Shown here in pieces: positions 23,626 to 33,073 of a stretch of 38,806 bases of DNA. Every line of letters starts with the position of its first letter. Within the stretch, counting starts at the first letter, position 1. Under the pieces are notes generated by a model, which made no database searches, had not been told where the DNA came from, and worked only from the letters and a program-made list of their open reading frames with translations. Both the position numbers and the translations under genes were made by a program. The DNA comes from SIG636 sp045537905 (GTDB lineage Bacteria; Bacillota; Clostridia; Oscillospirales; CAG-382): assembly GCA_045537905.1 (NCBI GenBank), contig JAZSQJ010000082.1:1-38806 (forward strand). The letters run 5' to 3'.

Positions 23626-24529
23626 TATCAAACATCGCCTTTACAAAATCTTCGCCGTTGAAGGGCTGGAGGTCCTCTGCACCCTCGCCTACGCCGATAT
23701 ACTTAACGGGAATATCCAGCTCCCTCTTTATGGCAAGAACTATACCGCCCTTGGCAGTACCGTCCAGCTTGGTGAGAACAATACCCGTTATATCGGTGAT
23801 TTTGGAAAACTCCTTAGCCTGAACCAAGGCGTTTTGACCCGTTACCGCATCAAGCACAAGCAGGGTCTCCTTGGAGCAGCCCTGAAGCTCCCTGTCAATT
23901 ACACGGTTGATCTTTGCCAGCTCGTCTACCAGATTCTTTTTGTTGTGAAGTCTGCCTGCGGTGTCAACTATAAGCACGTCGCACTGCTGTTTTTTAGCCG
24001 CCGCTATAGCGTCAAACACCACTGCCGCAGGGTCTGCACCCTCGTTTTGCCTGATGATGGGCACGTTTGCCCTTTGAGACCATACCTCAAGCTGTTCTAT
24101 TGCCGCCGCACGGAAGGTGTCTGCCGCCGCAAGCATAACCCTTTTGCCTCTCTTTTTAAGGTCAAGGGCAATCTTACCGATAGAGGTGGTTTTGCCAACG
24201 CCGTTTACACCTATAACCAGGATAACGGCAGGACTGCTTGCTATATCCAGCTCGCCGCCGTTGCCTACCATATCGGCGAGTATCTTTATAAACAGTTCCT
24301 TTGCCTCGGTAGCGCTTTTTATCTTCTGCTCCTTGATTTGCTTTTTAAGCTCCTCGGTAACGTACTCTGCCGTGGGGACGCCTACGTCGGAGATGATAAG
24401 CACGTCCATCAGCTCGTCATAAAAATCATCGTCAATTTTATCGTAGGAGGAAAACAGGTCGTCTATCTTCCCCACCAGTGCATCCTTTGTCTTTTTTAGT
24501 CCGTTTTTCAGTTTGTCAAAAAAACCCAT
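23597..24529 (-). CDS. ftsY: Signal recognition particle receptor FtsY
   Basis: FtsY is the membrane-associated GTPase that docks SRP-ribosome complexes for co-translational insertion. The 310-residue product begins MGFFDKLKNGLKKT, then the N domain, and the G domain with the P-loop GVNGVGKT (107-114), AADTFRAAAIEQLEVW, DTAGRLHNKKNL and TKLDGTAKGG. Only the short amphipathic form of the N-terminal A domain is present, as in many Firmicutes. AAGGAG lies just before the ATG. It follows smc by 10 bases, the conserved rnc-smc-ftsY order; ffh is not in the window. Confidence 0.97.
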   Translation of the reverse strand: MGFFDKLKNGLKKTKDALVGKIDDLFSSYDKIDDDFYDELMDVLIISDVGVPTAEYVTEELKKQIKEQKIKSATEAKELFIKILADMVGNGGELDIASSPAVILVIGVNGVGKTTSIGKIALDLKKRGKRVMLAAADTFRAAAIEQLEVWSQRANVPIIRQNEGADPAAVVFDAIAAAKKQQCDVLIVDTAGRLHNKKNLVDELAKINRVIDRELQGCSKETLLVLDAVTGQNALVQAKEFSKITDITGIVLTKLDGTAKGGIVLAIKRELDIPVKYIGVGEGAEDLQPFNGEDFVKAMFDNENDSTGNQ

Positions 24530-24539
24530 TGCTTACTCC

Positions 24540-27500
24540 TTAGCTGATATTTTCCTCCAACGCACGGATGTCCAGCTTGATGTAATCGGAAACACCCTTT
24601 TCCTTCATAGTTATACCGTAAATTACGTCCGCTTTTTCCATCGTACCGCGTCTGTGGGTTATCATAATGTATTGTGTGTCGTTTATGTTGTTTTTAAGAT
24701 AGTTGGCAAGACGGGTAACGTTTACGTCGTCCAGTGCCGACTCTATCTCATCGAAGATACAAAACGGTGCGGGATTGATACGCTGAAGTGCCAGATACAA
24801 CGCCACCGCCGCAAAGCTTTGCTCACCGCCGGACAGCAGATTGATATTCTTAACGCTTTTGCCCAAGGGTCTTATTATTATATCAATACCACTGGTAAGA
24901 GGGTTTTCCTCATCCTCCAGCACGCATTTTGCCGTACCGCCCCCAAACAGCTCCCCAAACACCTCGCCAAAGGCAACGTTTATCCTATCAAAGGTCTCAA
25001 GGAAGGCAGACTTCATATTAGCCTCCAGCTTGGCTATAGCCTCGTCAAGGCTCCTTCTGGATGCGTTAAGGTCGTCAATCTGCTTGGAATAATGGTCGTA
25101 CCTCGTTTTTGTCTCCTTATACTCCTCTACAGCGTTTACGTTGATGCTGCCCATACTTCTTATCTGGGACTTGAGAGAGTTAAGACGGCTGCTTGCCTTC
25201 TTCATATTCTCCTCGGGGAGACGGAACTGAAGGGCACCGGAATACGTAAGCTCGTACTCCTCCCATAGCTTGTTGGAGTACTCCTCGTATTCTGCCGCAA
25301 GATTAGTGTTTCTTGCCTGCAGGGAGGTGTGATGGCGGAACGCCTCCTCCTTTACCGCAGTAGCCTCTCTTATAGCGCTGCGGATGTCTACGCTTTCCTT
25401 ATCGTTTGCCTCTTTACCTGCCACGAGAGCAGAAATCTGCTCCTGCTTTGCCGCCTTTTCCTTTTCGTAAAGGGATATTTCTGCGTCTATTGCCTCTATC
25501 TCGCCGTGACGCTCTGCAATTTGCCTCGTTGCCGCTTCCACAGCCTGACCGCAGTCCCTTACACGGCGTTCCATACCTGCGGAACGCTCTGTTACGTTAA
25601 GGCGTTTTTCCTTGATGCGGGACAGGACGTTTTCCTTTTCCACAACCAAAAGCCTTGCCTTGCCCAGCTCGTCATATGCAGTGGAGGAGTCCCTCTCTGC
25701 GGACTCTGCACTGCGGACCGCCGCCGCAAGAGCCGCAGAAAGCCTGCCTGCCTCTGCCTCTGCCTCGGAAAGCACCACGTCCCCTGCCTCTGCCTTAACG
25801 GTAAGCTCCGCCAAACGCTTGGCTATATCCCTTGCCGTGTCTGCAAATTGCTTGTAGCGTGCCTGCTCGTCCTCTAAACGAAGCTTTTCTATATTGGCAC
25901 TGCTGTACAGGCTGTCACGCTTGCTTCTGTGAAGGCTTACCGCCAGCTCTGCACTGTCGCAGTCTGCCCTCTGGCTGTCAAGCTGCTTTTGAAGCTCGTC
26001 TATCCTGCTTTGGTTTTTAGCCAGAGCCGTTTCCTTTTTAGCTATAAGTCCCGTAAGTCTTTCGATATCTATACTGCGGGTGAGAATGCCCACACGCTTT
26101 GCGGCAGAGCCACCCGTAAAGCTACCGCCCTGGTGGATAACCTGTCCGTCCAGGGTTACTATACGGAGACGGAAGCCGCATTCTTTGGCAATAAGCGTAG
26201 CACTGTCGATATCCGAGGCTACAACCGTTTCGCCCAGCAGCTTTGTAAAGATGCCGGCATACCTGCTGTCGTATTTACAAAGGTCTGAACCTATGCCTAT
26301 ATAACCCTTGCAGTTTTTTATAGCACTGTCGTTGCCACGGGGACCCCTGACCGTGCTTATGGGTAAGAAGCTGGCTCTGCCGCCGCCTGTTTCCTTAAGG
26401 TAGCGGATGCACGCCTTTGCGTCCTCCTCGTTGTCAACTATAACGTGCTGTACTGCCGCACCCAGGGCTGTTTCCAAGGCTACCACGTACTTTTCCTCGG
26501 TGGAAATAACGGAGGAAACGGTGCCGTGAAGGACGGCGTTATTGCCGCCGTGCTTTATTTTACCTTCCTTTGCGGCATTTATTACGTTTTTAACACTGTC
26601 GGAGTAGCCCTCCAGCAATGCCTCCATCCTCAAAAGGTTTTCCTTTTGCTGTTTGAAGGAGGCTACCGCCAGGGAAAGCTCCACTCCCTCTGCCTTCTTT
26701 GTCTCCAGTTCTTTTTCTGTTTTGCCAAACTCACTGCGTAAGGCGTTGTATTTGTCCTCTGCCTCCTGCAGGGCTTTGTTTGCGCCCCCCAGCTCTTCCG
26801 TCAGCTTGCCTAGCTTTGACTGTAGCTCCGCTATACGTGTCTCAAAGCCGCTTATCTCCTCGGCGCCTGTTTCTGCCGTGCGACGCATATTTTCAAGGTT
26901 TGCTTTAAGGGCGGCGTTTTCTGCCAGGATTGCAGAGCGTTTTTCCAGTGCTGCCGTATACGCCTCCTGCAGTCTGCTTCTTTCCGCCGTTTTTTCGTTA
27001 TAGGCACCTCTGGTTTCCGAAAAGGTCTTGCCCTGTGCCTCGTACGCCTCTTTTGCCTTTTCCAGCTCTGTTTCCGCACCGCTGATATCGGCATCTATTG
27101 CCTCTACGCTGTGCAGCAGGCTTTGCCTCTCCTGCTCCGCATTTGCCGCCTCAGCCCTGCTGTCGGTTATAAGCTGTTCAAAATGGGCGATATCGTTGGA
27201 CTTAAGTGCCTTTTTGCCCTCTGCCTCGCTTATCTTAAGCCCTATGTCGCTTATCTCACGCTGGGCAAGGGATATCTCTCTGCCCATTTCGTTGCCGCTT
27301 AAATAAAGGTCGTCGGACTTTGCCTCCAGCTCCTTTATCTTTCCCTCGGCTACGGCAAGCGCCTGTGCCGCCCCTGCTATGTTCTCCTCGCTCCTTGAAA
27401 GCTCTGCCCTTATGGCATCTATTTTATCCAGCCAGAGACTAATCTCCAGCCCCTTTTTTTCCTCGCTTAGTGCCAGATACTTTTTTGCGTTTTCCGCTTC

Positions 27501-28109
27501 CTTTTCCAAGGGTGCCAGACGGGAGCCTACCTCCAGCATTATGTCCTGTGCACGGAGCAGGTTGTCCTCCACCGCTGACAGCTTACGCTCTGACTCCTGT
27601 TTTTTGTGTCGAAACTTGGAAATGCCCGCCGTTTCCTCAAAAATGCTACGCCTTTCGTCGCCCTTTTGAGAAAGAACCTCGGCTATTTTGCCCTGTCCTA
27701 TTACAGAGTAGCCCTCTCTGCCGATGCCCGTATCGTAAAACGCCTCGTATACGTCCTTAAGGCGTACCTGCTTTTTGTCCAGATAATACTCGCTTTCACC
27801 GCCGCGGTAATACTTACGGGTAACTATTATCTCCTCGCCGCTGCCGTCGTCCTTGTCCAGATACAGGGACACCGTAGCACAGTTTGCCGCAGTACGCTTG
27901 TCGGAGCCTGCAAATATTACGTCCTCCATCTTACTGCCGCGTAGACTTTTAAGCGACATCTCGCCCAAAACCCAACGGACAGCGTCGGATATATTGGACT
28001 TGCCGCTGCCGTTAGGGCCGACAACTGCAGTTATACCCTTGTCAAAATATATATGTGTTTTGTCGGGGAACGATTTGAACCCCTGCATTTCCAGCCCTTT
28101 TAGCTTCAA
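24540..28109 (-). CDS. smc: Chromosome segregation protein SMC
   Basis: SMC forms a ring with ScpA and ScpB that organises and segregates the chromosome. The 1189-residue product has the Walker A site GPNGSGKS (31-38), a Q-loop in SVIGQGKIAEV, two long coiled-coil arms separated by a hinge (about 500-660, with TGGGRASFLPI and GFRLRIVTLDGQVIHQGGSFTGGS), and near the C terminus the signature NLLSGGEQSFAAVAL and Walker B FCIFDEIESALDD. The length is normal. The TTG start has AGAGG nine bases upstream, within the end of the radical SAM gene, which stops four bases before it. Confidence 0.97.
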   Translation of the reverse strand: MKLKGLEMQGFKSFPDKTHIYFDKGITAVVGPNGSGKSNISDAVRWVLGEMSLKSLRGSKMEDVIFAGSDKRTAANCATVSLYLDKDDGSGEEIIVTRKYYRGGESEYYLDKKQVRLKDVYEAFYDTGIGREGYSVIGQGKIAEVLSQKGDERRSIFEETAGISKFRHKKQESERKLSAVEDNLLRAQDIMLEVGSRLAPLEKEAENAKKYLALSEEKKGLEISLWLDKIDAIRAELSRSEENIAGAAQALAVAEGKIKELEAKSDDLYLSGNEMGREISLAQREISDIGLKISEAEGKKALKSNDIAHFEQLITDSRAEAANAEQERQSLLHSVEAIDADISGAETELEKAKEAYEAQGKTFSETRGAYNEKTAERSRLQEAYTAALEKRSAILAENAALKANLENMRRTAETGAEEISGFETRIAELQSKLGKLTEELGGANKALQEAEDKYNALRSEFGKTEKELETKKAEGVELSLAVASFKQQKENLLRMEALLEGYSDSVKNVINAAKEGKIKHGGNNAVLHGTVSSVISTEEKYVVALETALGAAVQHVIVDNEEDAKACIRYLKETGGGRASFLPISTVRGPRGNDSAIKNCKGYIGIGSDLCKYDSRYAGIFTKLLGETVVASDIDSATLIAKECGFRLRIVTLDGQVIHQGGSFTGGSAAKRVGILTRSIDIERLTGLIAKKETALAKNQSRIDELQKQLDSQRADCDSAELAVSLHRSKRDSLYSSANIEKLRLEDEQARYKQFADTARDIAKRLAELTVKAEAGDVVLSEAEAEAGRLSAALAAAVRSAESAERDSSTAYDELGKARLLVVEKENVLSRIKEKRLNVTERSAGMERRVRDCGQAVEAATRQIAERHGEIEAIDAEISLYEKEKAAKQEQISALVAGKEANDKESVDIRSAIREATAVKEEAFRHHTSLQARNTNLAAEYEEYSNKLWEEYELTYSGALQFRLPEENMKKASSRLNSLKSQIRSMGSINVNAVEEYKETKTRYDHYSKQIDDLNASRRSLDEAIAKLEANMKSAFLETFDRINVAFGEVFGELFGGGTAKCVLEDEENPLTSGIDIIIRPLGKSVKNINLLSGGEQSFAAVALYLALQRINPAPFCIFDEIESALDDVNVTRLANYLKNNINDTQYIMITHRRGTMEKADVIYGITMKEKGVSDYIKLDIRALEENIS

Positions 28110-28113
28110 AATA

Positions 28114-29136
28114 TCAATCCTCTGTTTCCAAGCTGTATCCTATGCCCTCGGCACGGTCGCTTTTGTATATCTTTACACTTTTAAGTAAATAGCTTTGCTT
28201 TAGCTTTTCCTTGTTTTCGCCCCTGTAGCCTGCCACCGCAGACACGCTTTTTGCAGGAACGTACAGCCTTAGGCTCTTGCCCTCCGTGTCCTTGCCTGCC
28301 AGCAGCTTTGTCACCTCACCGTAGGCAAGCCTTGCATACACCAGCTCACCCATAGAGGGATGATTTGCTCCATAGGGGGCATTTTTAAGCTCCTCGGAGG
28401 CGTGTAGCCCTATACGAAGCACCTCAACCCCTGCCTCCTTGAATATGCGGAGACAGTCTGCCGCTATCTCCACTGCCCTTTCGTTGCTTATAGGGCTGTA
28501 CTCGCCCCTTTGCACCATATCGTAAAGAGCCGTGCCACTAAACACCACCGTTGGGTATATCCTTACGGCGTTGGCGCCCATACTTACTATATCCCTTGCC
28601 GTTTGGAGGTCCTTTTCATAATCGGACATAGGCAGACCTATCATCATCTGGCCGCCAAAGCCAAAGCCACGCTCCACTATCATACCTGCACTGTCGAAGC
28701 ATACCTGTCGGCTATGACCTCTGCCTGCCGCCTTAAGCACCGCCTCGTTTGTGCTTTGCAGACCCAGCTCTATATCCGTAACCCCGTAGCTTTGGAGTAT
28801 ATCAAGTATCTCACCACTTATATAGTCCGGTCTGGTGGATAGCCTGATGCCGCTGACCTTGCCTGCTTTTACGTAGGCATAGGCAGTGCTGAGCAGGCTT
28901 AGCATACGCTCTCTTTCTATACCCGTAAAGCTACCGCCGAAAAAGCCTATTTGCGCCTCTGCACCGTCCATATACTCCAGTGCCTCATCCACCGTGGCGG
29001 CAAGCCTTGCCGACTCTGCCATTATACCGTCAGTTGGCAGTGAAAAGCCCGTTATTTTGGTTTGGGAGCAGAAAACGCAGTTGTTTTTACAGCCGCTGTG
29101 GGGTATGAAAAAGGGTATATTCTTATGCCTTGCCAT
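28114..29136 (-). CDS. Elp3-like radical SAM protein
   Basis: The 340-residue product is a radical SAM protein of the Elp3/TIGR01212-like group, lacking the C-terminal acetyltransferase half of true Elp3. It has the cluster motif CKNNCVFC (Cys16, Cys20, Cys23), FFGGSFTGIE, STRPDYISGEIL, ELGLQSTNEAVLKAAGRGH and MMIGLPMSDYEKDL. Such proteins sit between rnc and smc in many Clostridia; the substrate, probably RNA, is not established. Its ATG directly follows the rnc stop (TAAATG). Confidence 0.9.
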   Translation of the reverse strand: MARHKNIPFFIPHSGCKNNCVFCSQTKITGFSLPTDGIMAESARLAATVDEALEYMDGAEAQIGFFGGSFTGIERERMLSLLSTAYAYVKAGKVSGIRLSTRPDYISGEILDILQSYGVTDIELGLQSTNEAVLKAAGRGHSRQVCFDSAGMIVERGFGFGGQMMIGLPMSDYEKDLQTARDIVSMGANAVRIYPTVVFSGTALYDMVQRGEYSPISNERAVEIAADCLRIFKEAGVEVLRIGLHASEELKNAPYGANHPSMGELVYARLAYGEVTKLLAGKDTEGKSLRLYVPAKSVSAVAGYRGENKEKLKQSYLLKSVKIYKSDRAEGIGYSLETED

Positions 29137-29859
29137 TTAGCTTTCTTCCCCGAAAAACAGCAGCGCCTGCTTTGCCGCCTGCTGTTCCGCCTCACGCTTG
29201 GAGCGGCCTACGCCCTTACCTAACAGGTTGCTGTTAAGATAAACCTCGAAGCAGAAGATACGGTCGTGGGGGGGACCCTCCTCCCCTGCGGAACGGTACT
29301 CCAATACCTCCTCGGGGGTTTGCTGTACCAGCTTTTGGAGACGGGATTTGTAATCCGTATCCCAGCCCTTTGCCGCCTTATCTATGGTTTGCTTGATGCG
29401 AGGCAACAGAAAGCTTCTTACCTGATCCAAGCCGCCGTCCAGATACATAGAGGCAAGGAGAGCCTCAAAAGCGTCTGCAAGGATGCTTTTACGCAGTCTG
29501 CCCCTTGTTGCCGACTCGCCGTGACCGAAACGCATATAGCTACCCAGGTCCAGCTCTGTAGCCAGCTCATGCAGGGCGTTTTCGCACACGGATGCCGCCC
29601 TCGTTCTGGTAAGGTCACCCTCGTTAAGCTCACCGTACAGTCTGAAAATGTAGTCGCTTACTATTACGGATAGCACGCTGTCGCCCAAAAACTCCAGCCT
29701 TTCGTTATCCTCTACGGTAACACCCTCTCGCTTGTTTTCGTTGCAGTAGGAGGAGTGAGTAATTGCTGTCAACAACAGATTTTTATTCTTATATGTATAA
29801 CCGATTTTGTTTTCCAGCTCCTCAATCGGCAGAGGGGGTATTACTGTCTTGTGACTCAT
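29137..29859 (-). CDS. rnc: Ribonuclease III
   Basis: RNase III cleaves double-stranded RNA and matures rRNA precursors. The 240-residue product has the catalytic signature ERLEFLGDSVL (53-63), the second acidic site in ILADAFEALLASMYLDGG, and a C-terminal dsRNA-binding domain (about 165-238, ending KREAEQQAAKQALLF). The ATG at 29859 has AGGAG ten bases upstream; ten further in-frame codons upstream lie before that site and are unlikely to be translated. The start overlaps the plsX end by 38 bases. Confidence 0.96.
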   Translation of the reverse strand: MSHKTVIPPLPIEELENKIGYTYKNKNLLLTAITHSSYCNENKREGVTVEDNERLEFLGDSVLSVIVSDYIFRLYGELNEGDLTRTRAASVCENALHELATELDLGSYMRFGHGESATRGRLRKSILADAFEALLASMYLDGGLDQVRSFLLPRIKQTIDKAAKGWDTDYKSRLQKLVQQTPEEVLEYRSAGEEGPPHDRIFCFEVYLNSNLLGKGVGRSKREAEQQAAKQALLFFGEES

Positions 29860-30838
29860 TTGCCGTATTTCTCCTGAATCTGTCTTCAAATTCCTTTATT
29901 ATTCCGCTTTCGGTAAAAGTCTTTGCCTGACGGATAGCGTTGTATATGCCCTTGGCATCGGAATTGCCGTGGGCTTTTATTACAGGCTTGGCTATGCCAA
30001 GTAAGGGAGCACCGCCATACTCACCTGCGTCCAGACGCTTTTTTAGCTTTTTTATCTGACCTTTGCAAAACATATAGGCAAACATTGTAAACACGCTATG
30101 ACGGAAAAGACTGTTTATCGTACGGGACATAAATTTGCCCATACCCTCTATAAGCTTAAGGGTAATATTCCCCGTAAAGCCGTCGCACACAAGGACGTCA
30201 CAACAGCCTGCGGGCAGCTCCCTTGACTCTACGTTACCGATAAAGTTAAGATTGCTTTCCTTCAGAGCGGCAAAAGCCTCCTTTGTTATGGGGGTACCCT
30301 TGGTATCCTCGGTGCCGTTGGAAAGAAGGGCTACACGGGGAGAAGCTATGCCAAGAACCCTCTCCGCATACAGAGCGCCCATATGGGCAAACTGCACCAG
30401 GTTTTCGGGCAGTACCTCCGTATTGGCGCCTGCGTCCACTATAATAAAGGGTTTATCCAAGGGTACTACCGTACCGATAGCCGCCCTGCGGATACCCTTA
30501 ACACGGCGTACACGGATAGAAGCGGTGGAGATAAGGGCACCGGTATTACCTGCACTTACCAAGGCATCTGCCTCGTTATTCTTAAGCAGTGCCGCTGCAA
30601 CCGCCACAGAGGAATCTTCCTTATCCTTGATAGCCGCCAGAGCGTTGTCCTCCATAGTAACAACGCTTGCGGCGTGCTTTACATATATACCCTTGCCGTC
30701 GTCTGCATATTTGTCAACAGCCTCGGGGGTACCTATCAGCACAAGCTCTATGCCGAAGTCCTTTGCGGCGGCAAGAGCACCCTTTATAAGCTCCTCAGCA
30801 GGGTTGTCGCCGCTCATAACATCAACAGCTATTTTCAT
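29822..30838 (-). CDS. plsX: Phosphate acyltransferase PlsX
   Basis: PlsX converts acyl-ACP to acyl phosphate, the first step of phosphatidic acid synthesis in Firmicutes. The 338-residue product begins MKIAVDVMSGDNPAEELIKGA (the usual AMGGD is VMSGD here), with SAGNTGALISTA, LDAGANTEV-type VDAGANTEVLPENL, ALLSNGTEDTKGT and CDGFTGNITLKLIEGM. It overlaps the topA stop by four bases (ATGA). The usual partners acpP, fabD and fabG do not follow; rnc does. Confidence 0.95.
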   Translation of the reverse strand: MKIAVDVMSGDNPAEELIKGALAAAKDFGIELVLIGTPEAVDKYADDGKGIYVKHAASVVTMEDNALAAIKDKEDSSVAVAAALLKNNEADALVSAGNTGALISTASIRVRRVKGIRRAAIGTVVPLDKPFIIVDAGANTEVLPENLVQFAHMGALYAERVLGIASPRVALLSNGTEDTKGTPITKEAFAALKESNLNFIGNVESRELPAGCCDVLVCDGFTGNITLKLIEGMGKFMSRTINSLFRHSVFTMFAYMFCKGQIKKLKKRLDAGEYGGAPLLGIAKPVIKAHGNSDAKGIYNAIRQAKTFTESGIIKEFEDRFRRNTANESQDSNTPSAD

Positions 30839-33063
30839 TTACCTTCACTCCATCCGCATTTAGCAAAGCACTCGTAAAGCTCTTTGTTCTTTTTCTTCAG
30901 CACCAGTCCGCCGCAAACGGGACACTTTCTCTCCTGAGGAATATCCCAGCTTGAAAAGTCGCAGTTTGGATAGTCCTCGCAGGAATAGAAGGTTTTTCTT
31001 GTTTTGGTGGTTTTTATTATTATGCGTTTGCCGCACTTGGGACAGGCTACGCCAAGCTCCTTTACCACGGGCATAGTGCTCTTGCAGGCGGGATAGTCCT
31101 CACAGGCGTAGAAGGAGCCGTAGGCACCCCTCTTAATAAGCATTGACTTGCCGCACTTGGGACAAACCTTGTCCGTAGGAGCAGCCGCCGCAGGCTCTGC
31201 CTCGGGAGCCTTACCGTCAAGAGGCTTGGTGTTCTTACAGGCAGGGTAGTTGGGACAGCCTGCAAATTTGCCGAACTTGCCCACACGCTCTACCATCTTA
31301 CAGCCGCATTTTTCGCAGATTATATCCGTTTCCGTCGGTGCTATTTTTATTCTGCCCTCTGCCAGTGTCTCCTGCGCCGCATCAAGCTGTTTTTCAAACA
31401 CCTCGTAAAACTCTTTAAGAACGGTTTCGTAAGGCTTTTCACCGCTACAGATTTTTTCCAGGTCCTCTTCCATATCTGCGGTGTAGTTGTAGTCTATTAT
31501 GGAGGGGAAGGTATCCATCATAAGCTTAGTGGTTACCTCGCCTACCTCAGTGGGAACAAGCACCTTGCCGTTACGCTTTACGTAACCACGGCTGATTATG
31601 GTGGTTATGGTAGGCAGGAAGGTGGAGGGTCTGCCTATACCCTTTTCCTCCAGCACCTTGGTAAGCATACCCTCGGTATAGCGTGGTGGGGGTTGGGTAA
31701 AGTGCTGTTCCGTAAGCATCTTTATAAGGGCAAGCTTTTGTCCCTCGCTAAGGGAGGGCAAGGACAGGGTAGAAAGTCCGTCCTCGTTGTCGCTGTCCTC
31801 TATTCTGTCATCGTATACGGTCATATAACCCGCAAATTTAACGGAGGAGCCGCCTACTCTGAATACGTGACCTGCACACTCCATCTCATAGGTAACGGTA
31901 TCCAGCTCTGCTCCGCACATCTGGCTGGCAATAAACCTTTCCCAGATAAGCTTGTACAGCTTATACTGGTCGTTGCTGAGCTTGCCCTTAACCGCATCGG
32001 GGGTAAGATATGGATCCGTAGGACGGATAGCCTCGTGAGCATCCTGAGAGTTCTTTTTTGCCTTATATATATTAGGTGTTTTGGGATAGTATTTATCCCC
32101 GTATCTGGATAGGATAAACTCCTTTGCTGTGGCACGGGCATCCTCGGAAACACGGAGAGAGTCCGTTCTCATATAAGTGATAAGACCGTGCATACCCGAT
32201 TCACCCAGGTTAACGCCCTCGTACAGCTCCTGCGCTACCATCATCGTACGGCGGGTTTGGAAATTGAGACGGCGGTTTGCCTCCTGCTGCAGAGTGGAGG
32301 TGATGAAGGGAGGCAGGGGCTTTCTTTTCTTGACAGCCCTTTTTACAGAGGTAACGGTAAAGGTACCGCCCTGGCAGTCGCTGACTATTTTCTCAGCCTC
32401 GTCCTTATTGTTAAGCTCACGCTTGCCGTCGCCCTCGCCGTAATACTTGGCTACAACGGTATCCTCCTCAGCCTGTAGCTTTGCGGCTATCGTCCAATAC
32501 TCCTTAGCCACAAAGTCCCTTATCTCCTTTTCACGGTCAACAACTATACGGGTTGCAACAGACTGCACTCTGCCTGCAGACAGGCCGCTTTTTATCTTTT
32601 TCCAAAGGAAGGGACTTATCTTGTAGCCCACAAGTCTGTCCAGTATCCTGCGTGCCTGCTGAGAGTCAACCAAATTCATATCTATATCCTTAGGGTTGGC
32701 TACTGCCTCCTTAAGGGCGGTTTTTGTTACCTCGTTAAAGGTGATACGCTTTATAACGCCATCCTTTACGCCAAGCACGTTGGAAAGGTGCCAGGCTATT
32801 GCCTCACCCTCACGGTCAGGGTCCGTTGCCAGAAAAATTCTGTCTGCGTTCTTGGCTTCCTTCTTAAGCTCCTTTATAAGGTCGCCTCTGCCACGGATAT
32901 TGATATACTGAGGTGCAAAATTGTTTTCTATATCTACACCAAGCTTGCTTTTGGGCAGGTCACGGATATGGCCCTTACAAGCCGTTACCTTATATCCTTT
33001 TCCCAAAAAGCTCTTTATCGTAGGAACCTTAAAGGGTGACTCAACTATAATAAGTGTGTTCAT
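30835..33063 (-). CDS. topA: DNA topoisomerase I
   Basis: TopA relaxes negative supercoils by single-strand passage. The 742-residue product has the N-terminal Toprim domain (Glu8 and Lys12, then DPDREGE at 81-87), the catalytic Tyr297 in ITYMRTDS, and four C-terminal zinc ribbons (CEKCG..., CPKCGKS..., CPKCGKR..., CPVCGG...). The Toprim entry motif reads VESPFKVPT where VESPAKAKT is usual; the catalytic Glu and Lys are kept. AAGGAG precedes the ATG. It follows dprA by 10 bases, the common dprA-topA order. Confidence 0.97.
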   Translation of the reverse strand: MNTLIIVESPFKVPTIKSFLGKGYKVTACKGHIRDLPKSKLGVDIENNFAPQYINIRGRGDLIKELKKEAKNADRIFLATDPDREGEAIAWHLSNVLGVKDGVIKRITFNEVTKTALKEAVANPKDIDMNLVDSQQARRILDRLVGYKISPFLWKKIKSGLSAGRVQSVATRIVVDREKEIRDFVAKEYWTIAAKLQAEEDTVVAKYYGEGDGKRELNNKDEAEKIVSDCQGGTFTVTSVKRAVKKRKPLPPFITSTLQQEANRRLNFQTRRTMMVAQELYEGVNLGESGMHGLITYMRTDSLRVSEDARATAKEFILSRYGDKYYPKTPNIYKAKKNSQDAHEAIRPTDPYLTPDAVKGKLSNDQYKLYKLIWERFIASQMCGAELDTVTYEMECAGHVFRVGGSSVKFAGYMTVYDDRIEDSDNEDGLSTLSLPSLSEGQKLALIKMLTEQHFTQPPPRYTEGMLTKVLEEKGIGRPSTFLPTITTIISRGYVKRNGKVLVPTEVGEVTTKLMMDTFPSIIDYNYTADMEEDLEKICSGEKPYETVLKEFYEVFEKQLDAAQETLAEGRIKIAPTETDIICEKCGCKMVERVGKFGKFAGCPNYPACKNTKPLDGKAPEAEPAAAAPTDKVCPKCGKSMLIKRGAYGSFYACEDYPACKSTMPVVKELGVACPKCGKRIIIKTTKTRKTFYSCEDYPNCDFSSWDIPQERKCPVCGGLVLKKKNKELYECFAKCGWSEGK

Positions 33064-33073
33064 CTATTTCTCC

